In this document: positions 8,803 to 18,027 of the stretch, in pieces | Layout of the letters: each line of letters starts with the position of its first letter | Numbering within the stretch: position 1 is the stretch's first letter | NCBI GenBank assembly: GCA_943333275.1 | Contig: CALQSQ010000015.1 | Span: 1 to 64,000, forward strand | From: Akkermansia muciniphila | GTDB taxonomy: Bacteria > Verrucomicrobiota > Verrucomicrobiia > Verrucomicrobiales > V1-33 | Direction: 5' to 3' | Length of the DNA: 64,000 nucleotides | The notes under the pieces: model-generated | Database searches by the model: none | The model's input: the letters and a program-made list of their open reading frames with translations, nothing else | What the model was told of the DNA's origin: nothing | Made by a program: the position numbers and the translations under genes

Positions 8803-8999
8803 TTTCCACACCACCCCGAAGCAAGAGGAGTCGTCGCGCAACCCTCCCAAAACGTCAAAGGCACCAACCTCGGCCTTAGCATTGTCAAACGCGCCGTCGA
8901 AGCCCACGGCAGCACCATCACCGCCGATAGCCGCCCGGCCTCCGCACCGAGTTTGTTATCACCCTGCCGATCCCGCCAGCCCCAGCGCCTACCAAATAA
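8803..8999 (+). pseudogene. Decayed 3' end of a sensor histidine kinase
   Basis: In one frame the region reads KGTNLGLSIVKRAVEAHG, then STITADSRP, the G2-box region of the HATPase domain (consensus GTGLGLSIV). A frameshift near 8940 is needed to continue into TEFVITLPIPPAPAPTK and a stop at 8997-8999, the usual kinase C-terminus. No start codon or upstream kinase domains are present. It occupies most of the 310-base gap before the LRR gene. A second, shorter version lies at 11043-11150. Confidence 0.75.
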
Positions 9000-9071
9000 A
9001 GTTCTGAGGGCCAAGCTTTTCCTGCATGAAATTCCACCAGAACATCCATTTGCGAGTAGAGTGTCGCCATC

Positions 9072-11078
9072 ATGAGTTCCCAACTCTCGCCTTTCTCCCA
9101 ATGGGCCTTGGACGATGCCCGCACGCCTGACGAGCGCTATCTCATCTACCTTGTTTGCGAAGCCTGCCGCCTCGTGCATCACCAGCGCAAGCCCTACGAG
9201 CAACAATGCAAAGAGTTTTTTCAGCACCCTCCCTGGCATCAATGGGAGGAGTTCTTTCTCAATCCCCTGCTCATGCCCTCATTCCGCGAGCAGGAGACGG
9301 AACTGGCTGCGGCCATGTCCCCGTGGCTCAAGAAATTCATTGTGGGGCCGGAGTATCGCCGTCGTCGCATTGGCGATGCTGGAGGCGTGTTCCGCTTTTT
9401 TCCAGCGCTGGAAATCCTGGAACTTGGATCGACGGCGCTCAAAGACCTCTCCTTCCTCACCGCCCTGCCCAACCTGCGGAAATTCCAGATTCTCAGTCCC
9501 TATCTGGAAGACTTGGAACCTTTGTCGGAATGTGCGGCACTGCGAGACCTCACGTTGCATTTAAGCGCCTATGGCTGCCCCATTTTCGAACCACCCTTGC
9601 ACTGGGTGGATGCGCGCCCGTTGGGGAAGTTGCAGCAATTGGAAGTGCTCAATCTGCTCCCCAATGCCGCCATCTTGCAGGGGCTGTCGTTCCCCTCATT
9701 GCACAGTGCCGTGCTGGATTGCGCGGCCTGTGTGCAGTGGAATTGCGAGTTCCTTCCAGACATGCCCGCCCTCCATCTCCTCACGCTTACCGGAGTGCAG
9801 AGTTTGCAGGGCATCAGCCGTTTTTCCCAGTTGCGCCATCTCCAGGTCAGCGGGCCATTGCGTGAATTTGGGGATCTTGCCAGCCTCGCGCACTTGGATT
9901 GCTTCTCTCTGGAGACCACCACCAGTTGGCCGCAGGATGTGACGCCCGTGTCCGCCCTGCCCTCCCTGCTCTGGGTGCGTTTCCTGGGTGCGATGCCCCG
10001 GAACTACTGGCCGCTCACCCAGGCTCCTAAATTGTGCGAACTCGAGGTCGAAGGCGCGCCCGTGGTGCAGTTGGACGTGCAGGCCATCAATGCGGTGCTG
10101 CGGCCTTGGGATGAAATCTTCCTCGCGGCGGAACCCCAGCCACTGCCCCCGCTGCGTTTCTTGGCGGCAGAACCTGGGCTGGACCTCCGCGGCTTCCTCC
10201 CCCCGTATCCTGAGGAACCTATCCCGGTCTGTCGCATGCACCCCAAACGCTTCCAGTTGGAACTCCGCTGGATGCACCACCGCATCAATGAAGCCGTGAA
10301 ACGTCGACTCGGTGATCGTGCTATCGACTATGCTCCCCATTCCTACGAACACAATTGGGACTATGTCAGCGGCGTTGAGATCCAGACCCTCGAGGCCGTC
10401 AACCGCCTCCCGGAGTTGATCCAGATCATCCGCGAGACCATCGCCTGCTCCCCGCACCCTTGGAAAATCAGCATCGTTAGCCACCTCCGCCTCACCGAAA
10501 TGGAAATGAGCGAGCAGCAGAAACGCTGGCTCCAACAGATCGACCAACCCCACTATGATCGGATGGACGCCGAGGAACACGAACGCTGGAAGCTCCGCCA
10601 AGCCCACCTCATCGAAACAGAATTCCGCCTCCGCAGCAGCCAGGAGGACGGCGAGGCACCCGACCCCGCAGACTTCATCCCCCCGGAAGAACTCACCAGC
10701 CGCATCTACCGCGAACCCGCCTACGCCAAGACCACCGGCACCGACGACAACTCCGATGACACCGACGAGAAAGACGACGACGCTGAGGAAGACAACCCCG
10801 ACTTCGCCCTCAAGCCCTTCGACGAGCAGGAACAAAACCCGCCTGGCGACAACGATAACGACGACGACAACTCCGTCGCCACCGCCCCGCCCCTCGATCC
10901 CCCGCCTGGCTTCCTCGACGATCCCTACGCCCACCCCCTCGCCGACAGCTACGCCTTCATCGCCACCCTCACCCTCGACACCTTCTACCAATACGGCAGC
11001 AACCTCGCCACCGTCATGCAACTCCTTGGCCGCGAGCCAGACGTCTTCCACACCGCACCCAAGAGGGAGGAGTCGTAG
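9072..11078 (+). CDS. Leucine-rich-repeat protein with acidic tail
   Basis: A 668-residue protein without a signal peptide, starting MSSQLSPFSQWALDDARTPD. Residues ~1-90 are helical. Residues ~110-340 carry irregular leucine-rich repeats (FPALEILELGSTALKDLSFL, then LPNLRKFQIL, LRDLTLHLS, LQQLEVLNLL, LHLLTLTGVQSL). The start resembles the Gemmata/Planctomycete-style TIGR02996 N-terminus (short helical repeat before LRRs), a resemblance only. The tail from ~560 is very acidic and low in complexity (DDNSDDTDEKDDDAEEDNPD). The last residues (KREES) lie inside the second kinase-derived repeat, so the gene appears to end at a recombination joint. Probably a cytoplasmic scaffold; function unknown. 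Confidence 0.6.
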   Translation: MSSQLSPFSQWALDDARTPDERYLIYLVCEACRLVHHQRKPYEQQCKEFFQHPPWHQWEEFFLNPLLMPSFREQETELAAAMSPWLKKFIVGPEYRRRRIGDAGGVFRFFPALEILELGSTALKDLSFLTALPNLRKFQILSPYLEDLEPLSECAALRDLTLHLSAYGCPIFEPPLHWVDARPLGKLQQLEVLNLLPNAAILQGLSFPSLHSAVLDCAACVQWNCEFLPDMPALHLLTLTGVQSLQGISRFSQLRHLQVSGPLREFGDLASLAHLDCFSLETTTSWPQDVTPVSALPSLLWVRFLGAMPRNYWPLTQAPKLCELEVEGAPVVQLDVQAINAVLRPWDEIFLAAEPQPLPPLRFLAAEPGLDLRGFLPPYPEEPIPVCRMHPKRFQLELRWMHHRINEAVKRRLGDRAIDYAPHSYEHNWDYVSGVEIQTLEAVNRLPELIQIIRETIACSPHPWKISIVSHLRLTEMEMSEQQKRWLQQIDQPHYDRMDAEEHERWKLRQAHLIETEFRLRSSQEDGEAPDPADFIPPEELTSRIYREPAYAKTTGTDDNSDDTDEKDDDAEEDNPDFALKPFDEQEQNPPGDNDNDDDNSVATAPPLDPPPGFLDDPYAHPLADSYAFIATLTLDTFYQYGSNLATVMQLLGREPDVFHTAPKREES

Positions 11079-11150
11079 CCCGGCCCTCCCAATGTCCAAG
11101 ACACCGGCCTCGGCCTCAGCACTGTGAAACGCGCCGCCGACGCAGCAGGC
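11043..11150 (+). repeat. Second histidine-kinase-derived scrap (direct repeat of 8803-8910)
   Basis: Reads DTGLGLSTVKRAADA in one frame and aligns over roughly 100 nt with the scrap at 8803-8910 (for example gaggagtcgt, then ccctccca, then cctcggcct, then gtgaaacgcgccg against gtcaaacgcgccg). The two copies flank the LRR gene in the same orientation. This copy overlaps the 3' ends of both convergent genes. Confidence 0.65.
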
Positions 11151-11760
11151 AACAGAGCGCCACGCCTGCCAGCAGACCGCTTCCCGGCTCTGGCACCGCT
11201 TGCGGTCCCGTCAGGGAAATACTCCAACTCACCAACGTCGCCTCTTCCCCGCCTGCGACATCCGCGATGAACAGCCGCCATGCACCATCCGGCGCAGTGC
11301 TCAAGAAATCGGCCAGCGAGTCATTGCGCGGGCTGGTATCCAACGCCACGGACGGATGCACATCCCGCCCATCCGGCTGGAAGCTCCCGCTGAACGCACC
11401 CGGAGCCAGATGAATGTCCGTGCCCGCCGCATCCGCCAGTTCCACCGACATTCCCACGATCGCAGCACCATCCGGCCTCGCCACCGATCGCCCCGGACGA
11501 TTGAGCAGCACGCTGAGCACTCCGTCATGCCAGAGATAAGCATACAAGTCCCCATTCCAACCACCCGACGTCACCAGCGTCACCGTCACCCGATCCAGGC
11601 TCGCCAGACTGGTGCCCGGCGTGATCGTCTGCACCACGCCCGCCAAGTCCGCATCCGGGATCACGACGCTGGCATTCATGGAGAACGTCTCTGTGATGAT
11701 TGTTGCGGCCGTGCCGGTTTCAGTAAGCAGGGCGGCAAGACAGAGGGCGGTAAATTTCAT
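11116..11760 (-). CDS. PEP-CTERM-anchored protein with proprotein-convertase-like P domain
   Basis: A 214-residue protein; the ATG at 11760 was chosen because it starts a signal peptide (MKFTALCLAALLTETGTAAT). The body follows the P-domain pattern: DRVTVTLVTSGGWNGDLYAYL, LLNRPG, then DSLADFLSTAPDGAWRLFIADVAG and TLVSWSISLTG. The C-terminus VPEPGSGLLAGVALCCLLRRRR is a textbook PEP-CTERM sorting signal (PEP, hydrophobic helix, Arg cluster), which is cleaved by an exosortase and is typical of exopolysaccharide-making bacteria. The extreme C-terminus after the Arg cluster (VSQC) is encoded within the kinase-derived repeat. Confidence 0.75.
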   Translation of the reverse strand: MKFTALCLAALLTETGTAATIITETFSMNASVVIPDADLAGVVQTITPGTSLASLDRVTVTLVTSGGWNGDLYAYLWHDGVLSVLLNRPGRSVARPDGAAIVGMSVELADAAGTDIHLAPGAFSGSFQPDGRDVHPSVALDTSPRNDSLADFLSTAPDGAWRLFIADVAGGEEATLVSWSISLTGPQAVPEPGSGLLAGVALCCLLRRRRVSQC

Positions 11761-11815
11761 GGAAGCTAGTGAGGGAGAAAGGAATTTAAGGAGGTCATTG
11801 CCGGCATCCAAGGTT

Positions 11816-14800
11816 CTATGGCACAACAATCCGATAAAAAGCCGATCCCTCGGGCGGGTTGGGATCGAGACTGGGAAGGGTGCCGTCGGAAGCGGTGGTC
11901 GCGGTTTCCAGGAGCGTCCAGACTTGCAAGTCCGTGCTCCGTTGCACCTTGTAGACCTGGCCGGGAATGCCGAGGAAGAGGAGTGCCACGCTGCCGCCGG
12001 GCTGCCGGGTGATTTGCGGCTCGTTGGTGATGGGTGCATTGCCCTCGCTCACAGAACAAGTGACGGTGCCCACAACACTGCCTCCCTGCCCATCGATGAT
12101 GGTGACACTAAACGTATCCAAGCCCGTGAAATTCAGCGGCGGGGCGTAGGCAACGTTGCTGGCTGCCAAGGAAACGCTGCCCCCCTGCGTGCTGGCGGCG
12201 GAGACGGAGGCAATGGACGGCGTACCACCATCGGAGTCCGAAGCGCGGGCGAGGACCTTGGCGAGGCCGATGGAAACGGGGGTGTTCTTATTTGTCTTGA
12301 GTGTATAGCCGGAGAAAGTGGGAGGCGCATTGCCTGTCCCCGCCAGAGCGATATCGAAGGGGTTTTTAGTGCCAATCACGTTGCTGGCTATTTGGAGAGT
12401 GGCATTTCTCGCACCACTGGCGGCGGGGGTGAAGGTGACGCTGAAGGTGACGCTGCTGCTGCCGATGGGGACACTTGTCCCGCTCAGTGCGCTTATGGCG
12501 AACTCGCTGCTTCCGCCCGTCACAGCAAGTGAAGTCAGCGCAGCACTGCCGGAGTTCGTAATGGTAAAAATCCTTGTGCTGCTGCTCCCCAGCGTCACAG
12601 AACCAAAGTCAACGCTGCCCACGCCATCTATGAGCATACTGGTCTGTCCCACCGCGATGTCCGGAGAGGGAACAAACTCATCGGAACCAATCGTGGGAGC
12701 GCCCGCTGGACGCGGGTCGCCATCATAGTCGTCGATCACGCTGGGGATTCGTATGCCGAGAGCGTTTACCAGAGGGTTCCCTCCAGGGATTAGGTGTAGG
12801 TCACCTGTGGAGGTGTTGACGAACATCGCATCGGTAAAATTCCCACTGCCTGCGATACCGGCCTGAGAGTTTTTCTCGCCCATCTCCCTTTGCCACGTCT
12901 CAAGGTTCACATTCGTTCCATTTATCTCCATGGAGAACGCCCAGCTACAGGCATAGACATTGTTGCTCGCTGTGTAGTTGCCGCTGCTGTTTACGCTTCC
13001 GACGCCGACGGAATTATTGTTGACGGCACCAGTGCGGAAATTCAGAAAAATGTTGTTTCGTGCGGTGTGCGTGGTGTCGTATTGGCGATAGCAAAGATAT
13101 GTGTTACCCCCGCTAGTGGAGGTTCCTCCTAGGAAAATGCTATTAGATAAAATATTGACCACACTACCCACAGGTCCCCTGTCTGCAAGTCCAGTGAGTC
13201 CAAAATACTTCGCGCTGGGGACGGCTGGGCTGAGGGTTATCTGATTATTCACCACATTGATTGTCGAGCTTGCACTGCCGTCGGTGCTAATGCCAGTAAT
13301 GCCGTTACTGGTTCGATTCACGTTGATAGTGGCGATGCGGTTGCGTGTCACAGTCGCGGTGTCAGTGCCGTTGAAATAGATGCCAACGGCCCCGGCGCTA
13401 TTGGTGAGCAGATCGTGAATGGAGTTGCCTGAGACAAAATTGTTGCCATGGCCGCCAAGGTAAATGGCATAGATGGGGTATCCATTGTTAAGGGGTGAGG
13501 ATTTTGTTTCATAGACATCGTTGCCGGAGAGCGTCCATGATTCGTTGCCCTTTGTGTCAATGAAGATGCCACGGAAATTAAAGTTGAAGACTTCGTTGTT
13601 CGAAACGGTATTGCCCGAGTTCGCCACGGTGGATGAACTGCCAGTGGATCCAATCAAGGAATACGGTGGCGCACCGGTGGCATCACTTCGGTCACGCACC
13701 TGGCAGCCGGTGATGAGGTTGTTGTCGTTGCCCGTCACCATTCCGGTGCTGAAGCCAATGACGCCCAGGGTGGTGCTCGGTGTCATTCCTTCCACGATGC
13801 AGTTGCGAATGCTGTTGTTACTGGCGTCGTTGATGAAGAGGAGCGTGCTTGCCGTGGTGCCGGTGAACGTATTACGGAAAGTGAGGTATCGTCCGCCGCC
13901 GCTGAAACTGCCATCAATGATCACACGGTCTGCGCCGTCGAACGTGATAAGGCCCTCATACACATTGCCGGAGACAGTCCGCATCACCGCGCTGTCTGGC
14001 TGAAGGGTGAGCATGGTAAGTGGGTAATTGTTTGACTTTAATTCCTTCAAAGTCACCGAGCCAGTCTCAGACAAGTCGCTGGTGATGTTGGCCACGATAT
14101 TGCCCGCGAGCACCGCCCCATTGAGGGCTGTGAAAAGCCCGTCTGGTCCGCTGAGACTGGGATAGGTCCCGCCGCTGCCGACCGTCACGGTCCCGCCGCT
14201 GATAGCCGTGACGATGCTGAAGCTGTTCACTGCACCGTGGCCGTTCACATTCTGCACGGGCGGATTAGCCGAAGCGGTCGCACCGACGGGGTTGGAGGTA
14301 AAGCGGTTCGCAGCGTCCTGCGCGACGACGAAGTATTGGATGCTGTCGCCAAGAGCAACGCTGCCGCCATTGATGAGGGAGTAATCCAGCGTGAAATTGT
14401 AGGGACCGCTTCCGGTGGCGGTCACGTATTTCCACCCGTTGCCGGTGGAATTGTTGGCCACACCGAAGACATCGGCATCCGTGCTCTTCTTGAAGTAAAG
14501 GCGAGGAGCTCTCGCACCAGCGGACACGCCCACAGCGTCCGTAATGGTGGCCCATCCGTTGAGCACTCGATTCGCGGATGATCCGCTGGTGAGCAGCGGA
14601 TAGCTGACGGCGGGAGCGAAGAGGTCGGTGCTTACGGTGAAGTTTCCAGCATCTGCGCCGATGTCCACGGGTGTTAGGGTGCTCCGGGGCTGCCCGTCGA
14701 AATCTTCCGTAACGGTGGTAGGGGCGTTGGTCAGGGGATTGAGCAGAATGCCTGTCAGTGGAATCCCTCCACTTTCAGCCGGATTGCTAGCCTGCAAATG

Positions 14801-17116
14801 CAAGTCCATCGTGGCGGCGGTTCCAGTAGGATTGGCAAAGAGCGGATTCGCCATCGCGCTGGTGGAGTCCTGACCGGTCGCGGCCTGCCAGGCGGCGAGG
14901 GTAGTGCGGTCGACGCTGTCGTAGGAACCCAGCACGCCGCCGATCCCACTGGCGAAGTAAATATTACCGCCTGAAGTAAGTCCGCCGGGGTTCACTCCGG
15001 TGCCACCATGAATGACCGCATAGTGCTTGCCGGTGCCTCCGCTGTTGGTGCGGGCGTTGACGAAAATGTTGTTTTGGAAGGTGCGGGTGTTGGACGCGCC
15101 GACGCTGGCGAATGCGGCCGTGGCGCTCGCCCCGGAGGTCTGCGAACCGCCAAGGTAGACCGAGTTGTGATAGAAATTCCGGCCCACCGTGTTGCCGTTG
15201 TCATTGATGCCGCGCACCTGGGATGCTCCCGCCGTGCTGGTGCCGTCCGCCTTAAGGCCCACACGCACCATGTTATTTTTCGCGGTGAAAGTTCCAGCGG
15301 AAAAATCCATTCCATATACCTTCGAAGCTGCGCTTGTAGAGGATGCCGCGAGGCTATGCACCAGATTCCTCGCCAGGTGGTTCGGTCCGCTAAAGAAACC
15401 ATCGATCCAGATTCCGCTCACGTAGACCGCAGCCGACGGAGAAGTGCTGGCGAGGGAATGCACAGTGTTTTGGGAAACAATTTGGGCCGCTGCTGAAGAG
15501 GTGTTTCCTATGCCAATCATCCATATCGCCGACGTGGAAAGGTTGCGCACAGTATTGCCGGTGATGGAGTTTACCCCGGTCCCGGCACGAATGCCGCCTA
15601 TTTGCGACGCGGGCCCGGAATCGGTCCCGACATAATTGTTATTCAGGTTGGCCACCGTGTTGTCCGTGACGATGGCGCTGATGCTCGCGTCGCTCACGCT
15701 AATGCCCACAACCGACTGGGCGGCGGTGGAGGTGGACAAGGTGGCGGCATTCACGCTGTTCGCGGTGGTGGCACTTCCCACTGCGTTGTTGCTGATTGTG
15801 TTCACTCCGGCAGCGGCAACGATTCCGTAGAACGAGGCGGAAATGCTGGTGGCGGTGCCGTTTACCGTGATGGAACCAACGGTGTTGTTGGCGATGACGG
15901 CATTGCCGCTGCTTAGGGAGCCGATGCCAAAGCTGAGCGCGCCGTTGCCGGCAGAAGTGACGGAAACCGAACCCGTTCCGGAACCGGATCCGACGGTATT
16001 GCCGGCGAGCGTGCCGATGTTCGCGGAGCCTGCCTCCAAATAAATCCCACTCCACACCGCCGATAAGTTGCCGGTGCCGTAGTTGGAGGACCAAACAATA
16101 TTCGCGATGGTATTACCCTGCACATTGCTCGGCGGGGTGCTTCCAACATTGAGCCGGATGCCTGTGAACCTATACGACTGCGTTCCGGTCGCGGTCCACT
16201 TCTGCGTCGTGACTGTGGCACCGGGCGAATCACCACCGATTGAGTTGCCCGTCACCGTGAAATTGTTGCCAGAAGGGTTATTTACGTAAATGGCCCGAGC
16301 ACTTGTTGATACCGACGCGCGGCTGCCGGTCTGGTAAAAGCTGTTGGCTGCGATGGTCCAGTCTGTATTTCCGCCATCAAGCCGTATACCCGCCGTATCC
16401 ACGCTGGCATAGAAATTGAAAATGTTGCAGTTGGAGACGGAGTTACCGCTGTTATTACTCGCCGCAGTGGTGGTGGTCCCGAGCGCGTAGATACCTTTGG
16501 CTGGCGTGCTGGCACCGTCGCGAATGTCACAATGGTCGATGGTGTTGTTGTCATTGCCATTCGCACCGGTGGTGGTGCTGAAGACGATCGTGCCGCTGGT
16601 GGCGCTGGTGTTTACGCCGCGGAAGGTGGTGTATCTGAGTGCGTTGCCACTGGATTCATTAATGAAGCGCACAGCCACGCCCGAGGTGCTGGTGTTGGCG
16701 ATGGTCAATTGCGAGGCCGACCCACCGCCACTCCCAGCATTGCTGCCCACACCACCAGGCCGCCCGTCGATGGTGAGGAATTGCCCGCCATTCAAGTCCA
16801 CTGTCGCCGCTGTGGTGTCCGCGCTGGTGATGAGCAGATTGATTGCGCCTGTCTGCGGACGGACGGTGAGCGTGTTTGTGGCGGTGGTGGTGAGGTTGCT
16901 GAACACGAGCGGAAAGGTCTCGACGGTGCTGAGGTAAGTTGGTTGGAGTTCCAGCACGAGCGGGCCGGAGAGTGTCTGGGTCTTCACATCCGCGATGGCA
17001 ACGGTGAGACTGACGTAGTCCCCGCTAGGCCCTACGGACTTGGTGCCGGAGAGCGGCGCGGCTTGGATGCATGGAAGGCAGACGAGGAAGGCGAGGGTGC
17101 GGAGGAGCGTGGTCAT
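11816..17116 (-). CDS. Giant secreted beta-helix protein with choice-of-anchor D and cadherin-like domains
   Basis: 1,766 residues from the ATG at 17116, which begins a signal peptide (MTTLLRTLAFLVCLPCIQAA). Most of the chain is a right-handed parallel beta-helix, seen in the many N-rich turns (NNTIDHCDIRDG, GNSVSNCNIFNF, NSIRNCIVEGM, NNLITGCQVRDR). Two helix blocks are separated near residues 860-1000. Near 1490-1610 is a choice-of-anchor-D/HYDIN-type domain (DFGSVTLGSSSTRIFTITNS), then a cadherin-like domain (NTPVSIGLAKVLARASDSDG, then LNFTGLDTFSVTIIDGQGGS). It ends in a module VYKVQRSTDLQVWTLL..FYRIVVP also seen in other exported proteins here. Likely surface adhesin or polysaccharide-binding; substrate unknown. 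Confidence 0.75.
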   Translation of the reverse strand: MTTLLRTLAFLVCLPCIQAAPLSGTKSVGPSGDYVSLTVAIADVKTQTLSGPLVLELQPTYLSTVETFPLVFSNLTTTATNTLTVRPQTGAINLLITSADTTAATVDLNGGQFLTIDGRPGGVGSNAGSGGGSASQLTIANTSTSGVAVRFINESSGNALRYTTFRGVNTSATSGTIVFSTTTGANGNDNNTIDHCDIRDGASTPAKGIYALGTTTTAASNNSGNSVSNCNIFNFYASVDTAGIRLDGGNTDWTIAANSFYQTGSRASVSTSARAIYVNNPSGNNFTVTGNSIGGDSPGATVTTQKWTATGTQSYRFTGIRLNVGSTPPSNVQGNTIANIVWSSNYGTGNLSAVWSGIYLEAGSANIGTLAGNTVGSGSGTGSVSVTSAGNGALSFGIGSLSSGNAVIANNTVGSITVNGTATSISASFYGIVAAAGVNTISNNAVGSATTANSVNAATLSTSTAAQSVVGISVSDASISAIVTDNTVANLNNNYVGTDSGPASQIGGIRAGTGVNSITGNTVRNLSTSAIWMIGIGNTSSAAAQIVSQNTVHSLASTSPSAAVYVSGIWIDGFFSGPNHLARNLVHSLAASSTSAASKVYGMDFSAGTFTAKNNMVRVGLKADGTSTAGASQVRGINDNGNTVGRNFYHNSVYLGGSQTSGASATAAFASVGASNTRTFQNNIFVNARTNSGGTGKHYAVIHGGTGVNPGGLTSGGNIYFASGIGGVLGSYDSVDRTTLAAWQAATGQDSTSAMANPLFANPTGTAATMDLHLQASNPAESGGIPLTGILLNPLTNAPTTVTEDFDGQPRSTLTPVDIGADAGNFTVSTDLFAPAVSYPLLTSGSSANRVLNGWATITDAVGVSAGARAPRLYFKKSTDADVFGVANNSTGNGWKYVTATGSGPYNFTLDYSLINGGSVALGDSIQYFVVAQDAANRFTSNPVGATASANPPVQNVNGHGAVNSFSIVTAISGGTVTVGSGGTYPSLSGPDGLFTALNGAVLAGNIVANITSDLSETGSVTLKELKSNNYPLTMLTLQPDSAVMRTVSGNVYEGLITFDGADRVIIDGSFSGGGRYLTFRNTFTGTTASTLLFINDASNNSIRNCIVEGMTPSTTLGVIGFSTGMVTGNDNNLITGCQVRDRSDATGAPPYSLIGSTGSSSTVANSGNTVSNNEVFNFNFRGIFIDTKGNESWTLSGNDVYETKSSPLNNGYPIYAIYLGGHGNNFVSGNSIHDLLTNSAGAVGIYFNGTDTATVTRNRIATINVNRTSNGITGISTDGSASSTINVVNNQITLSPAVPSAKYFGLTGLADRGPVGSVVNILSNSIFLGGTSTSGGNTYLCYRQYDTTHTARNNIFLNFRTGAVNNNSVGVGSVNSSGNYTASNNVYACSWAFSMEINGTNVNLETWQREMGEKNSQAGIAGSGNFTDAMFVNTSTGDLHLIPGGNPLVNALGIRIPSVIDDYDGDPRPAGAPTIGSDEFVPSPDIAVGQTSMLIDGVGSVDFGSVTLGSSSTRIFTITNSGSAALTSLAVTGGSSEFAISALSGTSVPIGSSSVTFSVTFTPAASGARNATLQIASNVIGTKNPFDIALAGTGNAPPTFSGYTLKTNKNTPVSIGLAKVLARASDSDGGTPSIASVSAASTQGGSVSLAASNVAYAPPLNFTGLDTFSVTIIDGQGGSVVGTVTCSVSEGNAPITNEPQITRQPGGSVALLFLGIPGQVYKVQRSTDLQVWTLLETATTASDGTLPSLDPNPPEGSAFYRIVVP

Positions 17117-17316
17117 GGAGGGCAATGAGGGGGACGCGGGAGAGTTCTTTTAAATAAGTGGGAGGCTGCGTCCTGTCGGGGTCACTCGGTCGCTCTGAGG
17201 AGAGGTTTTATGCCTGCTTTTGGAGGGAATGTCGATGGAAATATCCTCTCGCGCTTGCGAAGCACGGAGGTGCTTCCCCAAGGCAGGAGGCGGCTCAACA
17301 CGACAAAAGCTGGGAG

Positions 17317-17335
17317 GGGGAGGTTACGCCTCCCC
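17317..17335. terminator. Hairpin at the end of the 17324-18022 gene
   Basis: Perfect 7-bp inverted repeat ggggagg / cctcccc with a 5-nt loop; the loop contains part of the stop codon of the minus-strand gene. It could end transcription of that gene; no T-run is seen. Confidence 0.35.
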
Positions 17336-18022
17336 AACTACGATCTGACGCCACGGGGTCCAGTCGCCGATGGGGGAGTCGTCTTGATAGAAGCGCAGGC
17401 GGTAGCTGCGGCGTTCGGGTTTGTTGGAGGTGAGGAGGGGGCGGGGGTCGCGGTAGGGGGTGGCGATGATGGGGGAAAAGGTGGTGGTGGGGCCATCGCC
17501 CGTGCGGGTCTCGATGGTCACGGCTTCGCGACCGTATTTGAAAAAGGTGATCACGACAACGGGGCCGCCATCCGGACCGGATTCGACACGCAGGAGGAAG
17601 CGCGGCAGGGCGGGAGCGGGGGTGGCGAGGGTGAAGATGCCGAGGTCCCGGGCGATGGCTTTGGTGAAGCCATGACGCAGCTTGAGGACGGCAATGAAGT
17701 GGAAGAGCCGGTCCAGCGCACCTGCGGGCCGGGGCACGATGCCCTCGGGCAGCGGGGGCGGGGTGAAGACGGGCAGGGCGGCAGCGCCGGTGCCGTGCAG
17801 ACCGTGGCGGAGGCCGGCGGTGGCGGCCTTGGGGAAAAGGCCGGCGCCAAGCTGCCACGGGCCGATGAGGTAGGCGGCCCAGCCGGCATCGGCGCAGGCG
17901 TCGGCAAGTTCGTCCTCAGTGAGGGCGAGCAGCTCGGCGTAGGCGGGCAGCTTGTGGAGGAAGTTGAGGAGCCAGCGGACTTGATCGGCGAAGCGACTGG
18001 GGAAATAACGTTGTTTGCGCAT
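17324..18022 (-). CDS. Unrecognised protein adjacent to the 21-nt palindrome array
   Basis: A 232-residue protein from the ATG at 18022 (MRKQRYFPSRFADQVRWLLN). No signal peptide or membrane helix. The N-terminal half is helical and Leu/Ala-rich (FADQVRWLLNFLHKLPAYAE, then DELADACADAGWAAY); the C-terminal half is beta-rich with a fibronectin-like look and ends IGDWTPWRQIVVGEA. I recall similar proteins from Verrucomicrobia with an FP.R.ADQ..WL.NF start, but no function. Its start codon lies five bases after the stop of a minus-strand frame made of CPxxxGT repeats, and the palindrome array begins 33 nt upstream, so regulation by or association with the array is possible. Confidence 0.45.
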   Translation of the reverse strand: MRKQRYFPSRFADQVRWLLNFLHKLPAYAELLALTEDELADACADAGWAAYLIGPWQLGAGLFPKAATAGLRHGLHGTGAAALPVFTPPPLPEGIVPRPAGALDRLFHFIAVLKLRHGFTKAIARDLGIFTLATPAPALPRFLLRVESGPDGGPVVVITFFKYGREAVTIETRTGDGPTTTFSPIIATPYRDPRPLLTSNKPERRSYRLRFYQDDSPIGDWTPWRQIVVGEA

Positions 18023-18027
18023 GGTAG

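Noticed and set aside
8762-9071. Functional histidine kinase gene
   Set aside because: Only the last ~60 codons remain, with a frameshift and no start.
9696-11099. 467-codon open frame antisense to the LRR gene
   Set aside because: Val/Gly/Glu-rich shadow of the acidic and leucine-rich codons; no start context.
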